DNA of 64,000 bases from Cordia subcordata. Lineage: Eukaryota; Streptophyta; Magnoliopsida; Boraginales; Cordiaceae. The notes beneath the pieces were generated by a model, which was given only the letters and a program-made list of their open reading frames with translations, was not told the DNA's origin and made no database searches. Of the stretch, positions 11,220-22,827 are shown in pieces (positions within the stretch are counted from its first letter, which is position 1; each line of letters opens with the position of its first letter). Both the position numbers and the translations under genes were made by a program. Where the stretch lies: assembly GCA_028554755.1 (NCBI GenBank), contig JAPTOF010000007.1, positions 12,633,001-12,697,000 on the forward strand. The letters are read 5' to 3'.

Positions 11220-12707
11220 TCAACCTAGATGGGGCTCGTAAATGCACGTTTTATCAGCATCTTTTCCACCATTTGCTATGCAGAGAAATAGCCTCTCGTA
11301 CGCAGCTGCCATTTTGCTGGCTGTGAACAATTTAAAACCTCGCTCCCTAGCCAGACGACCTTTCTTCTGAATGATTCCTCTTCCGTCTTCCCAAACCTCA
11401 TATAGAGCCGTCTTCAGTGAAGCTACAGTAGGTGAAAATGTATACCCCATTTCTTTGCTGATGACCACAGACCCTGTAATGCTGGCAAATTTTGTAGCCA
11501 TTACTGTTTTTCCAGATAGTATAGCTTCTAACAAGGTGTGGTCTAGCCCCTGAGCTCGAAGGGTTGGATCGACAAAGATATCTATGGCATTATAAAACCT
11601 TGCCAGCTGAGCCTGTTCCAGAGGACCAAGGATCACTACATTGGATCCAAGCTCCTTGTATCTAGCAGCCCATGGACCATCTCCAGCAACAAGAACCATA
11701 ACACTGTCCCAGAAATTCGTGGTTTCTGCAAAAATCTGCTTCAGAGCTTCAAACATCAGTGGATGTCCTTTATCCTTTACCAACCTCCCTGCCATTCCAA
11801 AAATCAACGACTTGGATTTTGGGATACCAAATTTCCACTTAAAATCCTCCCCCATTGCAGCATCCGGTTTGAATATCTCTTCGTCGACGCCATTCAGAAT
11901 AACATGAACCCTTTCTTCCGGTATCATATACACCCTTCTGAGAATATCTCCAGCATGATCACTTGTGGCGACATGGTGCTGATAATGTGGGAAAAACTTT
12001 ACCTCCTCCACAACTTTCTTTACTCTTTCGGTCAGTTCCTGCGCCTGCGGACCTTCAGCTGCCCGCAAAATTTCCTGAATTATGTCAGAGTGAATTGATT
12101 CGAATGCAATCCCATGCCAACTGACAGCTAGGTTGGTCAAATTCCTAGCTCTGGTGTGCCTAAGTCCTACGCTTTCCGTGTGAACTACATCGAAGGGTGG
12201 ACCGGTGGAGTTCTGCGCCAGAAATTGCTTCCAGACCACACCTTGGTCCAAATATCCACCAGGCGATGGTTTTGACCAGTGGAAAAGCAAATTTCTAGTA
12301 GAATATGCAGAGAAGAATGATTTAGACGATGAAGTGGTGAAGACATGGACTTCGTGTCCCCGTTTAGCCAGCGCAAGATGGAGAGTCAAGGCATGACGTT
12401 CGAGCCCCCCTGCGCGGTTCCTCTCAGGCCATTTCTTGACAAACAGCGCGATCTTGAGAATCCGCTGAGGCGATTGTGAGGAGAACTCCAAATGATTCCA
12501 CGCGGTTGGGATTTTGAAAAGGTCCACCGAGCCTTCTCCTTTCTGCACTGCCATTTGGTCATACGAAATGCAGTGGTTTGAGGAACGAGACCAGAACAAG
12601 AACGAGAAAGATGAGAAAGCACATAGGAAAGCAAGAGTACACCAAGAATAGCGAAACCTGAAGAAACCGGCCTGATCCTTATTAGGCATTGAATTGAGCA
12701 AGAACAA
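11220..12707 (-). CDS. GT4-type glycosyltransferase, membrane-anchored, single exon
   Basis: An intact 495-codon intron-less frame. A hydrophobic segment at residues 22-39 (WCTLAFLCAFSSFSFLFW) after a short basic N-terminus suggests a type II anchor, as in Golgi/ER glycosyltransferases. The N-terminal nucleotide-sugar fold starts near residue 85 and contains GGLERHALTLHLALAKRGH. WHGIAFESIHSDI follows at about 200. The C-terminal group 1 domain has GRLVKDKGHPLMFEALK (about 308), VLVAGDGPW and, near 390, DHTLLEAILSGKTVMAT, which occupies the usual EX7E region but with Asp in place of the first Glu. This matches the plant family of Arabidopsis At1g19710/At1g75420; the acceptor sugar is unknown. 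The start could be Met1 or Met7; both precede the anchor. It is the only long intact protein-coding frame in the window, and it lies outside the transposon mass. Confidence 0.9.
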   Translation of the reverse strand: MFLLNSMPNKDQAGFFRFRYSWCTLAFLCAFSSFSFLFWSRSSNHCISYDQMAVQKGEGSVDLFKIPTAWNHLEFSSQSPQRILKIALFVKKWPERNRAGGLERHALTLHLALAKRGHEVHVFTTSSSKSFFSAYSTRNLLFHWSKPSPGGYLDQGVVWKQFLAQNSTGPPFDVVHTESVGLRHTRARNLTNLAVSWHGIAFESIHSDIIQEILRAAEGPQAQELTERVKKVVEEVKFFPHYQHHVATSDHAGDILRRVYMIPEERVHVILNGVDEEIFKPDAAMGEDFKWKFGIPKSKSLIFGMAGRLVKDKGHPLMFEALKQIFAETTNFWDSVMVLVAGDGPWAARYKELGSNVVILGPLEQAQLARFYNAIDIFVDPTLRAQGLDHTLLEAILSGKTVMATKFASITGSVVISKEMGYTFSPTVASLKTALYEVWEDGRGIIQKKGRLARERGFKLFTASKMAAAYERLFLCIANGGKDADKTCIYEPHLG

Positions 12708-13334
12708 AGATCACTTGGGACCTTTCTGGTTTGCTTGAGAACTAATGGATGGCTATTCTGCAACCAAGATGGAACTGATCTATTTGCTAGATAAATAACA
12801 CATTGAATCTTAGTCAAAGACTACATACAAATCACGAACTACAACGCTGCATTTCGACGCATATTCCAAATGATAGTCGCTTTTCTTCGGGAAAAAAATA
12901 TTATTTCTTTTTTTTCTTTTTTTTTCCTTCGGGATCTATGCCAACTATCCACGTTTGAAGTTCTGTCATCAGATAACGAATCGTTGCTTGTTTCATGAAC
13001 ACACTCAGTTGACACCTAATATTTTTTATAATTCTTGTCACATTTCGAGACTAAAACAATCCTCATTCTCCGGACAACGTGCCTGAACTGCTACGAAAAC
13101 ATTTAAGGAAATTTCGTCCTCTTTATCATTAATGGGAATATTTTAAGAACAAATCTCAAGGCAACTCCAGTCTCCAGCAAGAAGAAATTTCGACATGGGA
13201 TTCAGACTTCCATCTTTAATTGAACAAATAAACAGAAGTCATATAGTTGCCCACAAAAAGTCAAAGATAAACACCAGCTTCCATGTGCCAATGTTCCCCA
13301 CCGGCTTAAACTTGGACTAAGTGAAAGCAAAACC
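12708..13334. other. region upstream of the glycosyltransferase
   Basis: Should hold the promoter and 5' UTR of the minus-strand glycosyltransferase gene. It contains T-rich tracts near 12895-12930. No gene is seen. The minus-strand frame running into 13399 is only read-through of the tRNA gene. Confidence 0.4.
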
Positions 13335-13338
13335 AAAA
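13335..13338 (-). terminator. RNA polymerase III terminator of tRNA-Asp
   Basis: On the minus strand a TTTT run begins four bases after the tRNA 3' end, the usual pol III stop signal. A second TTTT follows shortly after. Confidence 0.75.
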
Positions 13339-13341
13339 TGA

Positions 13342-13413
13342 CGCCGTTGCCGGGGATCGAACCCGGGTCGCCCGCGTGACAGGCGGGAATACTCACCACT
13401 ATACTACAACGAC
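13342..13413 (-). tRNA. tRNA-Asp (anticodon GTC)
   Basis: A 72-base cloverleaf on the minus strand. The acceptor stem GTCGTTG pairs with CAACGGC, one pair being G-U, followed by discriminator G. The anticodon GTC (+ strand 13378-13380) lies in CCTGTCACG within a CCCGC/GCGGG stem. The T arm is CCGGG-TTCGATC-CCCGG. The internal A and B boxes (TAGTGGTGAGTA and GGTTCGATCCC) are intact. There is no intron and no encoded CCA, as in plant nuclear tRNA genes. The 3' end is the natural primer for the gypsy-type elements in this same window. Confidence 0.97.
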
Positions 13414-13902
13414 TTGATTAATCCTCAATGTTTTACAAATTTATTCAAATTAGTCCCAGGCTTTATTGTTTATTTTTCTTAAAACAAGAATTAATTTGAG
13501 TAAGCTTGTATAAGAATAAGGACTTATATGAATTTTTTTAAAAAACAATTAGAGGTAGTTTGATTATGTTTATGGAACAATAAGAACTAATGTGAATATT
13601 TCTAAACAATATAAACTAACTTGATTATATTTATAAAACATGTAGTATTAATTTGAATATATTAAAATAATAGATACCAGTTTGAAAATTGATGAAATAA
13701 TAGGGATTGTGAAATTAACCTTCTAAAGTTTGTCAAACTTAATAACCAAACCAGATCAAATTTATTTTTTGATTGAAAATTTTAAACCAGAATTTTTAAT
13801 TTGGGTTTATAGTGACAGTCAAAATAATTGAATAAGCAAAAACACATGAATTTGGATATGGGCAAAGTATAAGGGAAAGAATATTTATATGGGCAAATTT
13901 TA

Positions 13903-14229
13903 CAAATTTTCTTCAATATTTACCAAAAAACTATCAATTTTATCTTTATTATTTTAAAACTAACCTACTTAGTTTACAATATTTGCAAAGAATAATTAAT
14001 TTAATTCTTGTTATTTCAAAAGGGATCCACTTAATCTCTAATATTTACAAAGTATCAATTCTATCCCCATTTTAGCCCTTAAAAGATAGTCATGTTATTG
14101 GCACATGATCCACTAACAAAGAAAAAAACAACATTATTACAAATATTAGAGATCACATAGGTTAGCTTTTGAACTAATAAGGACAAAACTATACTTTAAT
14201 AAATATTAGAGACCATTTATGAAAATTTG
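13903..14229. mobile_element. MITE-like foldback element
   Basis: The left arm (CAAATTTTCTTCAATATTTA at 13903) mirrors the right arm, whose reverse complement reads CAAATTTTCATAAATGG at 14229 going left. Further in, AAAACTAACCTACTTAG on the left matches AAAGCTAACCTATGTGA on the right arm read in reverse. The similarity runs over about 100 bases per arm but is imperfect. Very AT-rich, no ORF. Such long-armed non-autonomous elements are common next to plant genes. No clear target duplication was found. Confidence 0.45.
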
Positions 14230-14424
14230 ACTATTTTCTATAAATATCAAGAATGAAATCATTTTTTTTATTTTTAGTTATTTTGATTGACAGTCAAAAT
14301 TTATATATCCTTATTAAAACCAAAATCGAAAACCAAATTAATCCATTTTTAACTCAAAAAAAAGAAAAAGAAAAAGTTTAACCAAATCTTGAGTTCAGGT
14401 TTCAATTATTAATAGAATTATTGT

Positions 14425-15236
14425 TGATGAATTCTATGACAACACATAAGTGCACATGATCGCATACAAGTAATATAGAGTGAATAAGGGATTATTCTCA
14501 CGACGACCTAATTTAAACAATCAAGAATATAAGGATTTTGTGAAACTAAAACTAAAAGAATTGAAAGTAAATAAGCAAAGCAAATAAAGGCAAAGAAGAT
14601 TTCTAGCAATTGAAGATCTAGGATTACACTTTTCCTCAACTGTTGATTTATTGTCTACCAACTCTTATATCAACCCAATTTAATCTTTGGTGTTAATCCA
14701 GAATTCTAATGTTTGTAGATATTCTTCCCAGATACAAATAGATCTAACTCTCCTTAGCCCTCTATCTATATTCCTATGCTAGATTATTAATTTGGGTTGA
14801 CGAAGAACAGATTCCTTTAGACTACCTATGGCAATAAGATCACTCCTGCCTCAATCACAGAGCAAATCAATGTAAACTACTTAATTTGTTCCTAAGCTAT
14901 TCAATCTGGTCTTACCCTGGTTTCCTTTTCCAATTCAATTAGGTTTATCATACGTATTGGTGGCCAAGCAATATGATAAAATCAAGCACATGATTGACTA
15001 AACACCAAAGAAATAAATTGGACTAAATAAAGAGAAGCCATCCAAGTAAATAATAAAAAAAGTTCCATTGCAATCCTAGAATAAAGAGTTTAGTTCATGT
15101 TAGAATAAGAAAAAAGCATAAAACATTCAATAGATCTAAAATCCATGAGAAAAGCAATAAAAAAAGATGTTAAAAGGAAGAAGACTTATGGAGTTTATGG
15201 TCTCCAAGGTGGTCTCCAACTTCTAGGGATTGCTCC
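14425..15236 (-). mobile_element. element D: 3' LTR, left half (split by C)
   Basis: This AT-rich block begins TGATGAATTC and has the internal words typical of plant gypsy LTRs (AGGGATTATTCTCACGACG, GAAGATCTAGGATTACAC). It stops abruptly at the GCTCC target site (15232-15236) where element C is inserted, and resumes at 44377. The inferred orientation is minus because a purine-tract complement adjoins the far end at 44890. The left edge could be 14422 or 14425. No PBS flanks it, which fits a 3' LTR. Confidence 0.55.
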
Positions 15237-17127
15237 TAATTGCTATCTTGTAGCATAAGCCTAACTAGCCTGCAAGTGCATAGGTCGTGTGTGGTACAGT
15301 ATGCTATTGTAGAGTTGAATCCATGGGGAGGCCTAACGTGAGTGGAGTTCTAAGCTAAGCGTGTCCTCAAGAGCTACGTGTTGCGAAGTGTTTGGGTTGT
15401 TGGTTTAAAGGGAGCTCGGGAAAGATGAACCTAATCTAAAGGCAAGGAAATGAAAGGTGTGTGCATGTGTAATGGGGGAATCAAGCGATCTAAGGGGATT
15501 CAATCGTCGAAAATGGGGGACTATGATGATTACGTCTTGCAAATAGGTAATTACTACTTCTTGTCAAGGTTGCTTGATGGGCTATACAAAGTGCTTTCAT
15601 CTACACCTCTAATTAGCCTTCTAATTGGTACCTAAGCCTTAGTGTAGGTCCGTCCCTAGGTGGCAATGCCTAAAAGTACAGCGTGGATTCTAGGTGATTT
15701 AGATTGATCTAACCCTAGCAATTAGTCCACTAATTAGTTCTCCAATATAACTCTTGCACTCGGTGCGAGTTTGTCCCTAACCTTCGCCCCACTTAGAGCT
15801 ATGGCGTGGTCTTTATAAACCTAGGGCATTGAGGTGGACTAACTAATCTTCCTAAGTGAACAAGGTCAACTAAACCTATATGGACTCCTATTGGTTGGAT
15901 TTAAAGCCAAAAGGGACTCGACCTAGGCTAGTTACTAGTTATGCTCTATCGATCGCATCACAATAGCGGAAATTGACAAATAAGCACAAGGCATACACAT
16001 CTAGGGCACTACATTTGAGGATATTCCAGTATATTCTACTACTAAACACATAAACATGCTTAGATACACCAATTTAACCTGACATATATGCAATAGAAGC
16101 TACTTATGCTAATAAGTATGCAAACACACACATAGACATGTATATAAGCATATCCACTTCATGTAATCACCACAAAAACACATAGACATAATAGCACAAT
16201 GATTTAGAAATGGTTAATAGTATAATAGACTTCAATATACATATGCAGCTTCATTAAGGCATTTCAATAAACACATAGACATGTGTGTAAAATGGCCGTT
16301 GAAACCCCAAGCACAAAGCTTATATATTCAAATCCATCAAGTCCATGACAATAATATAATAATCAATCCATAATACAAGAGTAAATCATCCGACATAACT
16401 CTAATCGTATATAATTAACTTGGAATAAAAGAGAAACACCTTTTTATCTAAAGTCATGCTTTACAATCCAAGAGCTATGCCCAATCCTTGTGTTTGATCC
16501 TCTTAGAGGTTTGATTCCTAGTGTTAAATGTGTTTAGAAGTGTGTGAGGTAGGATTGGGTGGATTTAGGGTTTAAGGAAATGGGTGTGTGAAATAATGGG
16601 TGTTTTTTTTTTTCCAAAAAGTGCTGAAAAGATGTTTAAATAGAGTTGAAATCGCGTAGGGCCGGGGGACCGGCCTTGGGGCTTCGTTGACTGGCCTTAG
16701 TGTCTTGTTCTCTGATTTGGCTAGGGGCCTAGGCCGATCAACCGGTCTAGGGTTGAGGTCGACCAGCCTCCCCTGTTTCTTGGCCCAATTTTTGCTCTTC
16801 GTGAGCTAATTTCTTCTCGGATGCTCCAATCTTCATTCAGCTGCTTCTAAATGCACTTTTCTTCATTCCTCTATGTCGAAAACACCTTTGGATTTAATCC
16901 AAACCCCAAGCACTATCAAACAAGAACCAATCATCTCCCCGAATCTCACCTAAAACAAGCAATAAATGTGCATTAGTGTAGCATTTAATTCCTAAGCTCA
17001 ACTATTAACAGTTAAACCTTAATATGCACATGACCTGAATGCTATACTAATATACCAAATGAAGCACAAAATGCCACAAAAAAAGAATGTACTATAACGT
17101 ATAAGCACACACAAAACAAACACATCA
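15237..17127 (-). mobile_element. element C: 3' LTR (1891 bp)
   Basis: This is the left copy of a near-identical pair with 42425-44371. It is flanked by GCTCC at 15232-15236, matching 44372-44376. In minus orientation it starts TGATGTGTTTG and ends AATTA (mutated CA). Internal landmarks are a GGTCGACC palindrome (16757-16764) and the GCACC-loop hairpin (15758-15770). A purine-rich tract complement lies just to the right (17128-17150), as expected next to a 3' LTR on the minus strand. Confidence 0.85.
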
Positions 17128-20112
17128 ATACCTCTAAACCTTCTCCTTGCTTGTCCCCAAGCAAGCCCAAACCTAAGTCTATCTCTAAGTTGGTAAAGAG
17201 CGTTGCCTAAAGGATTCACTTGCTATCTTGGTAAGTCTAAGGAGCATGAAAGGGTCATTCCTTTTGTAGAAAGGTCCCCAAGCCTCTTTGGATTCTCCCT
17301 TTACTTACAAAGGGCCTCGCACCCTCGCGAAGTTCCTAAGTAGCTACACTTTCACAAGCCTAGGAGAATGCGCGCACATGGGATGTTGATACTTCGTGCC
17401 CCCTCAACTACCATAGCCTCCCTAACATGCACAAAGCCTCCCCAACATCACAAAGCCTCAAAGAGAAGGAGTGAAAAAAATGTACAAACACAATGGCTCA
17501 GAAATGACGCAAGAGCCTTATTCATTTAACAATAGGAGAACACAAAGAGAAATGTGTGCCAAGTCGACATTGTGTCACTTAAGCACTTAATTGACGAACT
17601 TCACTTTTTCATATTTTTGTCTCCTTTTGGCCTTTTTTTTGCATTTTCTTAATTTTTTGGCTTTTTCAAGATTTTTTCATTTTTCTATTTTTTTATTTTT
17701 TCACTTTTGCGTTACATAACACAAAGAAAAAGAAAAAGAAAGGCCACAAAGAAAAAGAAAAACAAAGGCTAAGGCACATAAAAAAATGAGCCAATCAAGG
17801 AAGGGGCACTCATATTAATACCCCTTTTTCAAACTCTTCTTCTTTTCAACCAAGCCATAGAACAACTACAAGGTGCATTCTTAGAGGCACTTACTTCCCA
17901 CAACTTTCAATGCCATTGCCTCCAAGTTTCGGCTCTCCCTCTACTTTATTCACTCCCTACAAAACAACTCTATCTCCACTAATCAATTAAATCAATCGCA
18001 AGAGCCAACACTCCAATCAACAAGAGATAAACAACTCTATATGCATAAAAATCAAAAAATTTTCACCATTTTAAGCACATAATGTACATCTATCCTATAC
18101 AAAGCATAAAACAATAAAACCAAAGTCCCACACCTCTAAACCTAAACTTTACTAGTCCTCAAGTAAATAAGGAAAATATTACTCAACAAGCAAACAGGCA
18201 ACACAAAGCAAGTAAAGGTGGTGAAGACGGGATATATGAATGAAAAACAACTGAAGAAAGGATAGATACAACCTTGTGTTCGTTTGAAGCTCTTCAATGC
18301 CAATGATTTATCATTTATCTAGTAACCCTATTTTTTGAAAACTACAAACACTCATAGCACACAATTTGTAGTATTGCAATGTGAGCTCGCATTGGCATCA
18401 TCAAATGAATAAATAAGCTGTATGAAAATAGAAAATGATAGAGAGGGTCAACACTTAGGAGGGTGAAAAAGAAAACGAACGAAAAGAAAAATGGAAATTA
18501 AGGAAAGTAAACAAGAAAATAAGTGTAATAAGTAAAACCAAGAAAAATAAGAACAAGTAAAAGACATGGAAAACAAGAAAGATATACACATGTCTAAGGT
18601 GCCTCTTAGTACCGTTGGATTTAACACCTTTAGTCGGTTGCTGGATTTAACGCCTTTAGTAGGGTGCCAATGTTAGAGCAAACTATGTTTAAAATTGAGA
18701 GGCATAAATTGCTAGATATTCAACCAAGCATAGATAGTAGAAGGAAAAGGGTCATGCAACAAATGATGGGACACTGAATGTTCAATGCACATATTTTCAA
18801 ACTGCCACCCCAAACCATTAAATGAAAATATGTGCATAGGTGTGGAAATGGGCAGGCATAAGAGTGAAAGATCGTGTCCTATATGCTCTCTAACTAACCA
18901 CCCTATCGCCTTCTTCTCCCAATCAAGGACTAGAAACACACCCTCCCTATGGGTTAAAGATAGGTCTAATGCATGCAACATAGAAAAAGTGCTATCTAAC
19001 CCTAGACGAAAGTGCTCTATGCATGAAGGCACAAACATGAGCTTTAAGGAGAGAGACTCAATGGAATAAGAATGGGGAGTAGAAGCGACATTTAGAGAAG
19101 GAAGTGCAACGACAAGAGAAGTGGACATACTACACTTTTCTTCTCTACAAGATACATCATCATCAAGCCTAGGTCATTCTAACTCCTCATAAAGGGTGGA
19201 TTTGATCTTAATGGGCTTTATTTCCATCAATGATTCATCAAATATCCAAAAAGACCCATAGATTATTCTTCCAAGCACATCAATTCCTTTCTTAGTTGTC
19301 TTCTTAGAGTTGATAATTGCCTCAACACAATGATCCTTAACTCCAAGAGACTTGTCATCTAAAAACTTTGAAATTGATGTGTTAATATCCCTAATAGATG
19401 ACTCTAAACCTTCACTAGCTAAAGTCTTATCAAATCCATTCATACATTCACCATTAGTGGGTGTCATCTCACTATCATGCTCTTCATATAGGGTCGCACA
19501 CATGGAACAAATAAAGAGGACTCAATAGATTCCAGGTCATGTAGACAAGAATGCTTAAGGGAAGGGTGTACCCTAGACTCCCTAAATGTAGACTCAAAAT
19601 GAAAATGAGTATTATGAACATGAAACTTAACCTCTAAGTGTATGGAATATGTAGGATGAGAAGAAAGGATAGGCTTATATGACTCAATGGAGGATGTTGA
19701 AAGCTTACGAGGATAGGGTACTACTTCTTCTAAAACATATCCATAAAAGTCATCAAGAACCAAATTGTCATCAAGCCTATCCTCATCCTCACTACGTGAT
19801 GTGAACTCCTTATCAACCTCTCTTTCTATATTTCTCTCCAAAACATCATCTCTTTCATCCCTAGTCCACTCTTCTATAGGTCTCAACCTTATCCTTGCAA
19901 CCCGGTTTAAAGGCATCTCAACGCTCTCAACGGGTTGTTCATTCTAACTCCTCTATTTAAGTACTCGGCCAATTGAGATATCCTTTTCAAATTCCTATGT
20001 AGCCTTTCGTGATTGAACTGCATTTCTTGGGTGGAAAGAAAGAGTTAGGGTTGGGTTTTCTCAAGCATTTGGTCTAATTGGTCCCAAGATTTAGGCCTAA
20101 TGAAAGAGGTTT
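17128..20112 (-). mobile_element. element C: internal region, 3' part
   Basis: About 3 kb between the polypurine tract and the insertion point of B. The stretch 17128-18700 is non-coding, with pyrimidine/A-rich runs near 17630-17770 and a short near-tandem GGATTTAAC(A/G)CCTTTAGT at about 18617-18655. No pol genes are visible anywhere in C, so it looks like a non-autonomous element that relies on enzymes from elsewhere. Confidence 0.65.
18712..19916 (-). pseudogene. element C unclassified ORF, broken into three frames
   Basis: Three overlapping or abutting minus-strand frames of 150, 109 and 138 codons (starting near 19916, 19503 and 19128) appear to be one coding region broken by frameshifts. 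The first is very charged (REVDKEFTSRSEDEDRLDD). The second has SSIRDINTSISKFLDDKSLG and KGIDVLGRIIYGSFWIFDE. The third has LVLDWEKKAIGWLVREHIG. I recognise no family. Its place between LTRs of a pol-less element suggests an element-specific protein. Confidence 0.45.
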
Positions 20113-20964
20113 TGTTGCCTAAGTTAGCTAATTACTCATTTTTATATTGATTTTGATGATGAAAGTTATATCTTACTTACTAAATAGCATCTTATGAATC
20201 TTTAAATGAATATCATAAGATAGATGGTTGGAAAATAGGAAAAGATGCTTAACTTTGAGCTTGACTACAAGTAAGATTCATTTATCAAGAATAAAGCTCA
20301 AGCTTGAAGAAGAAAAGATGAGAAGTCATAAGGTGGAGACGAGGTGTCATAAGGGCTACTAGTTATTATGCTCTCTTGTAAATAGCCTTAGTTTTATGTT
20401 TAATAGTTCAAGCATTTTATCTTCTTTAAAAATCTCAGGGATATTAATTTTAGAAATACACAACTGGGATTGATTACATAAAATGCATGAGATTCTTCAA
20501 ACACATGTTTTACAATTGCTTTTAGCTTCAATTGATCTTTTAAAACTTCTTTCAAGTTGATTTGGTGTGGTAAAAATGAGTTAGAATTGTTTCAAGTAGC
20601 TTTTGGTTTGCTTTGGCTTTGGCTTCAGCATTCTGGTTCAACCGGACATCTTAGCTGGTCGACTGGCTGAGCAAAGGGGGTCACCTGGCCTAACCAAAAA
20701 ACTAGGGCCTTAACCAGATCCCCTAGCTGGTCGGCCGGCTGAGATGTCTAGCCTAGACAGAAAGGCAAAGGGCAAACCAGTCGACGTGTTGCTGTGATAA
20801 ATGCACTAGTCAGTTATTACTGCTCAGCCTTATTTTTCTACCTTCCACCTACTAAAACCCTAAACCCTAAACCCTAAAGCCCTAACTCCAAAAACTCTTT
20901 AATACACCTTTAAAGCATCAAAATAAAGCAAATCTAAGCTTGCAAAATCTTTTATTGTCAGTCA
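20113..20964 (+). mobile_element. element B: 5' LTR, left part (split by A)
   Basis: This begins TGTTGCCTAAGTTAGC and matches the 3' LTR of B at 40352 along its length. A TSD-like AGGTT (20107-20111) precedes it, one base from the LTR, and the same AGGTT follows the 3' LTR at 41701. Element A interrupts it at 20964/20965. It contains GGTCGACT at 20657-20664 and a telomere-like run at 20855-20878. Confidence 0.85.
20855..20878. repeat. telomere-type AAACCCT repeats in B 5' LTR
   Basis: Three near-perfect AAACCCT units in a row. The matching place in the 3' LTR of B (near 41095) has only a single CCCTAA, so the run expanded in this copy or was lost in the other. AAACCCTA is also the plant telo-box, a binding site seen in some promoters. 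Confidence 0.85.
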
Positions 20965-22813
20965 TGTTAGGATTAGTATGCCCTAAAGCTCACTTGAATA
21001 TAACATTTTGGATGTTAAACAATGTATAATCATTTTGTTAAATGGCATTATGAGTTCCTTACATATTATCTCTGGTATGTTTTATTGATGTATGCATAAA
21101 GGTCCCTTGACTTGAACTAATGACTTGGGTGTGCAGTGAGGTTGGACACATAGTAGGTCCAAGTCTAGATTTAGTCACGTCATGAACTAAGTTCGTAACC
21201 AAATGGTAGTGTTGTGCACTCTACCAGGATAAGGTTATATTGAGCAAGTCCCCTCATTGAGGATGATCTACCAAGGTCATTGGAGGACTTTCTGGATTTG
21301 TCCCAATAGTACGTGTGTCACGTATTTGACAAGACCATTGTGAGCATGTTTTCTAGAGATGTACTATCAAAGAAAGAAAACAAGATACTCACTGCTACTA
21401 AATGATCATTGCTCTTAATCTTGAGCATATGTGGATGAACTAATGAAGTTAGGGTTTGGTACTTTGATTCATTATGGTGAGATCTTACTTTATTAGGATC
21501 AATAGCCTTGTGCATTAAGTACTAAGTTCTAATTAATTGGAACGTGCATATGCAATACAGAATCTATGTGCCCCCTTTGGGATTGTCCGTATTTATCATC
21601 TAAATCTAGATCTAGTGATACAACCTTTATAGGTGTATCAGTCATATGGCTTGAGGGTCGTCCCCGAGATCAAGAGATTCCATGACCAAAGATGGTTGGC
21701 AATAGGATAAAAAACCCAATAGAAAAAGATATAGCTAAAGAGGTGATAGTACACAGGCCAAAGGATTGATCTTAGCTATGGGTATACATAGAGGGCATTA
21801 TGGTCGGTTATTCAGTAGGTCAAAGACAAAGTTCACATTCTTTTGTGACAAGCTTTTGGGTAATGGGAATTACTCTTGGAGTGCAACTTTGATCTTATGG
21901 TGGAATAGATTGGAGTTAAAAATAATTATTATTATGTCGCCTAAATCGAGCAAGGATATTTTTTTTATTATTTTTGGAAGCCAAGCTTAATTGTGTCTTC
22001 TTGGTCCCTTCCCTAGTTGAAATGACTTTGAGAGAGTAATCTTGAAAGAGCAAATTCCATATTGTGGTAATAGCCTTATTAGGCCAAAGCTTGGAATTGG
22101 GTTTGGCCTTTCTTTAGAGTTCAAAATAACCTAATTAGGCTTGGATGGTTTCTTATTGGGCTTGGGCCTCCACATGGATTATGGACTATATGTTGGACTT
22201 GGATTGTGGGCTTGGCCTAATCTTTCAAGACATGTGCTAGAAAGTTACTACAAGAAAAATTCAAATTGTACAAGTAACTTCCATGACATGTGGCAAATAT
22301 TTACTACTAGGAAAAAGTTTCCCACATGGAAAGTTTACAAGGTTTAGGTGCCAAACTTTTTCTATAAATAGGCAAGACCTTAAACCATTTCTAGCATCCA
22401 AAAATTTTGTAGTTGATCTCTTCCATTTTGGAAAGAGAATGCTACAACGCATAGTACACACTTTTTGTGTGGTTTTTTTTGCTCTAGATCTTCAAGAGCA
22501 TATGACTTTGCTTCTTCCCACACAAGAGGCTATTTTCTCAAGAAAAGTCTCTTTAACCATAGGGAAGAAGACTAGGGAGTTGCATATTGTGACACCCTTC
22601 GTGAGCGGGACAAAGCTCATGATAGTTTTAGCTTCATCAAAGGCCCCACGCTTCAAGAGGTTAGCTTTACATATTTTGCAAATACTATTTATGTTTCTTT
22701 AGCATGTTCTTGTGTGTGTTATGTGGTTATTTTATTTTCCTAGTATGTTTTTTTGGTAGTATTTTTGAAAATATGGATGAGGATGGACCACATGTAATAT
22801 TATCGATCCTACA
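20965..22813 (+). mobile_element. element A: 5' LTR (1849 bp)
   Basis: This starts TGTTAGGATTAGTATGCCC and ends ATCGATCCTACA. The same ends occur at 30078 and 32763. It is inserted in the LTR of B with AGTCA on the left (20960-20964) against ATTCA on the right (32764-32768), one mismatch. A TATA box (TATAAATAGG) lies at 22363. The copia primer site follows directly. It has one copy of the 812-base segment that is doubled in the 3' LTR. Confidence 0.92.
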
Positions 22814-22815
22814 AT

Positions 22816-22827
22816 TGGTATTAGAGC
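22816..22827 (+). promoter_or_regulatory. element A primer binding site, initiator tRNA-Met type
   Basis: TGGTATTAGAGC, two bases after the LTR end, differs by one C-to-T from the canonical plant copia primer site TGGTATCAGAGC, which pairs with the 3' end of initiator tRNA-Met. Confidence 0.88.

Noticed and set aside
11371..12396. Several + strand ORFs of 60-111 codons inside the glycosyltransferase gene
   Set aside because: Antisense shadows of a conserved, well-identified coding sequence.
12386..12817. 143-codon minus-strand ORF over the glycosyltransferase start
   Set aside because: Out-of-frame shadow of the 495-codon glycosyltransferase; no family resemblance.
13202..13399. 65-codon minus-strand ORF with IPACHAGDPGSIPGNG
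   Set aside because: It is a translation of the tRNA-Asp gene, a well-known artefact; no protein is implied.
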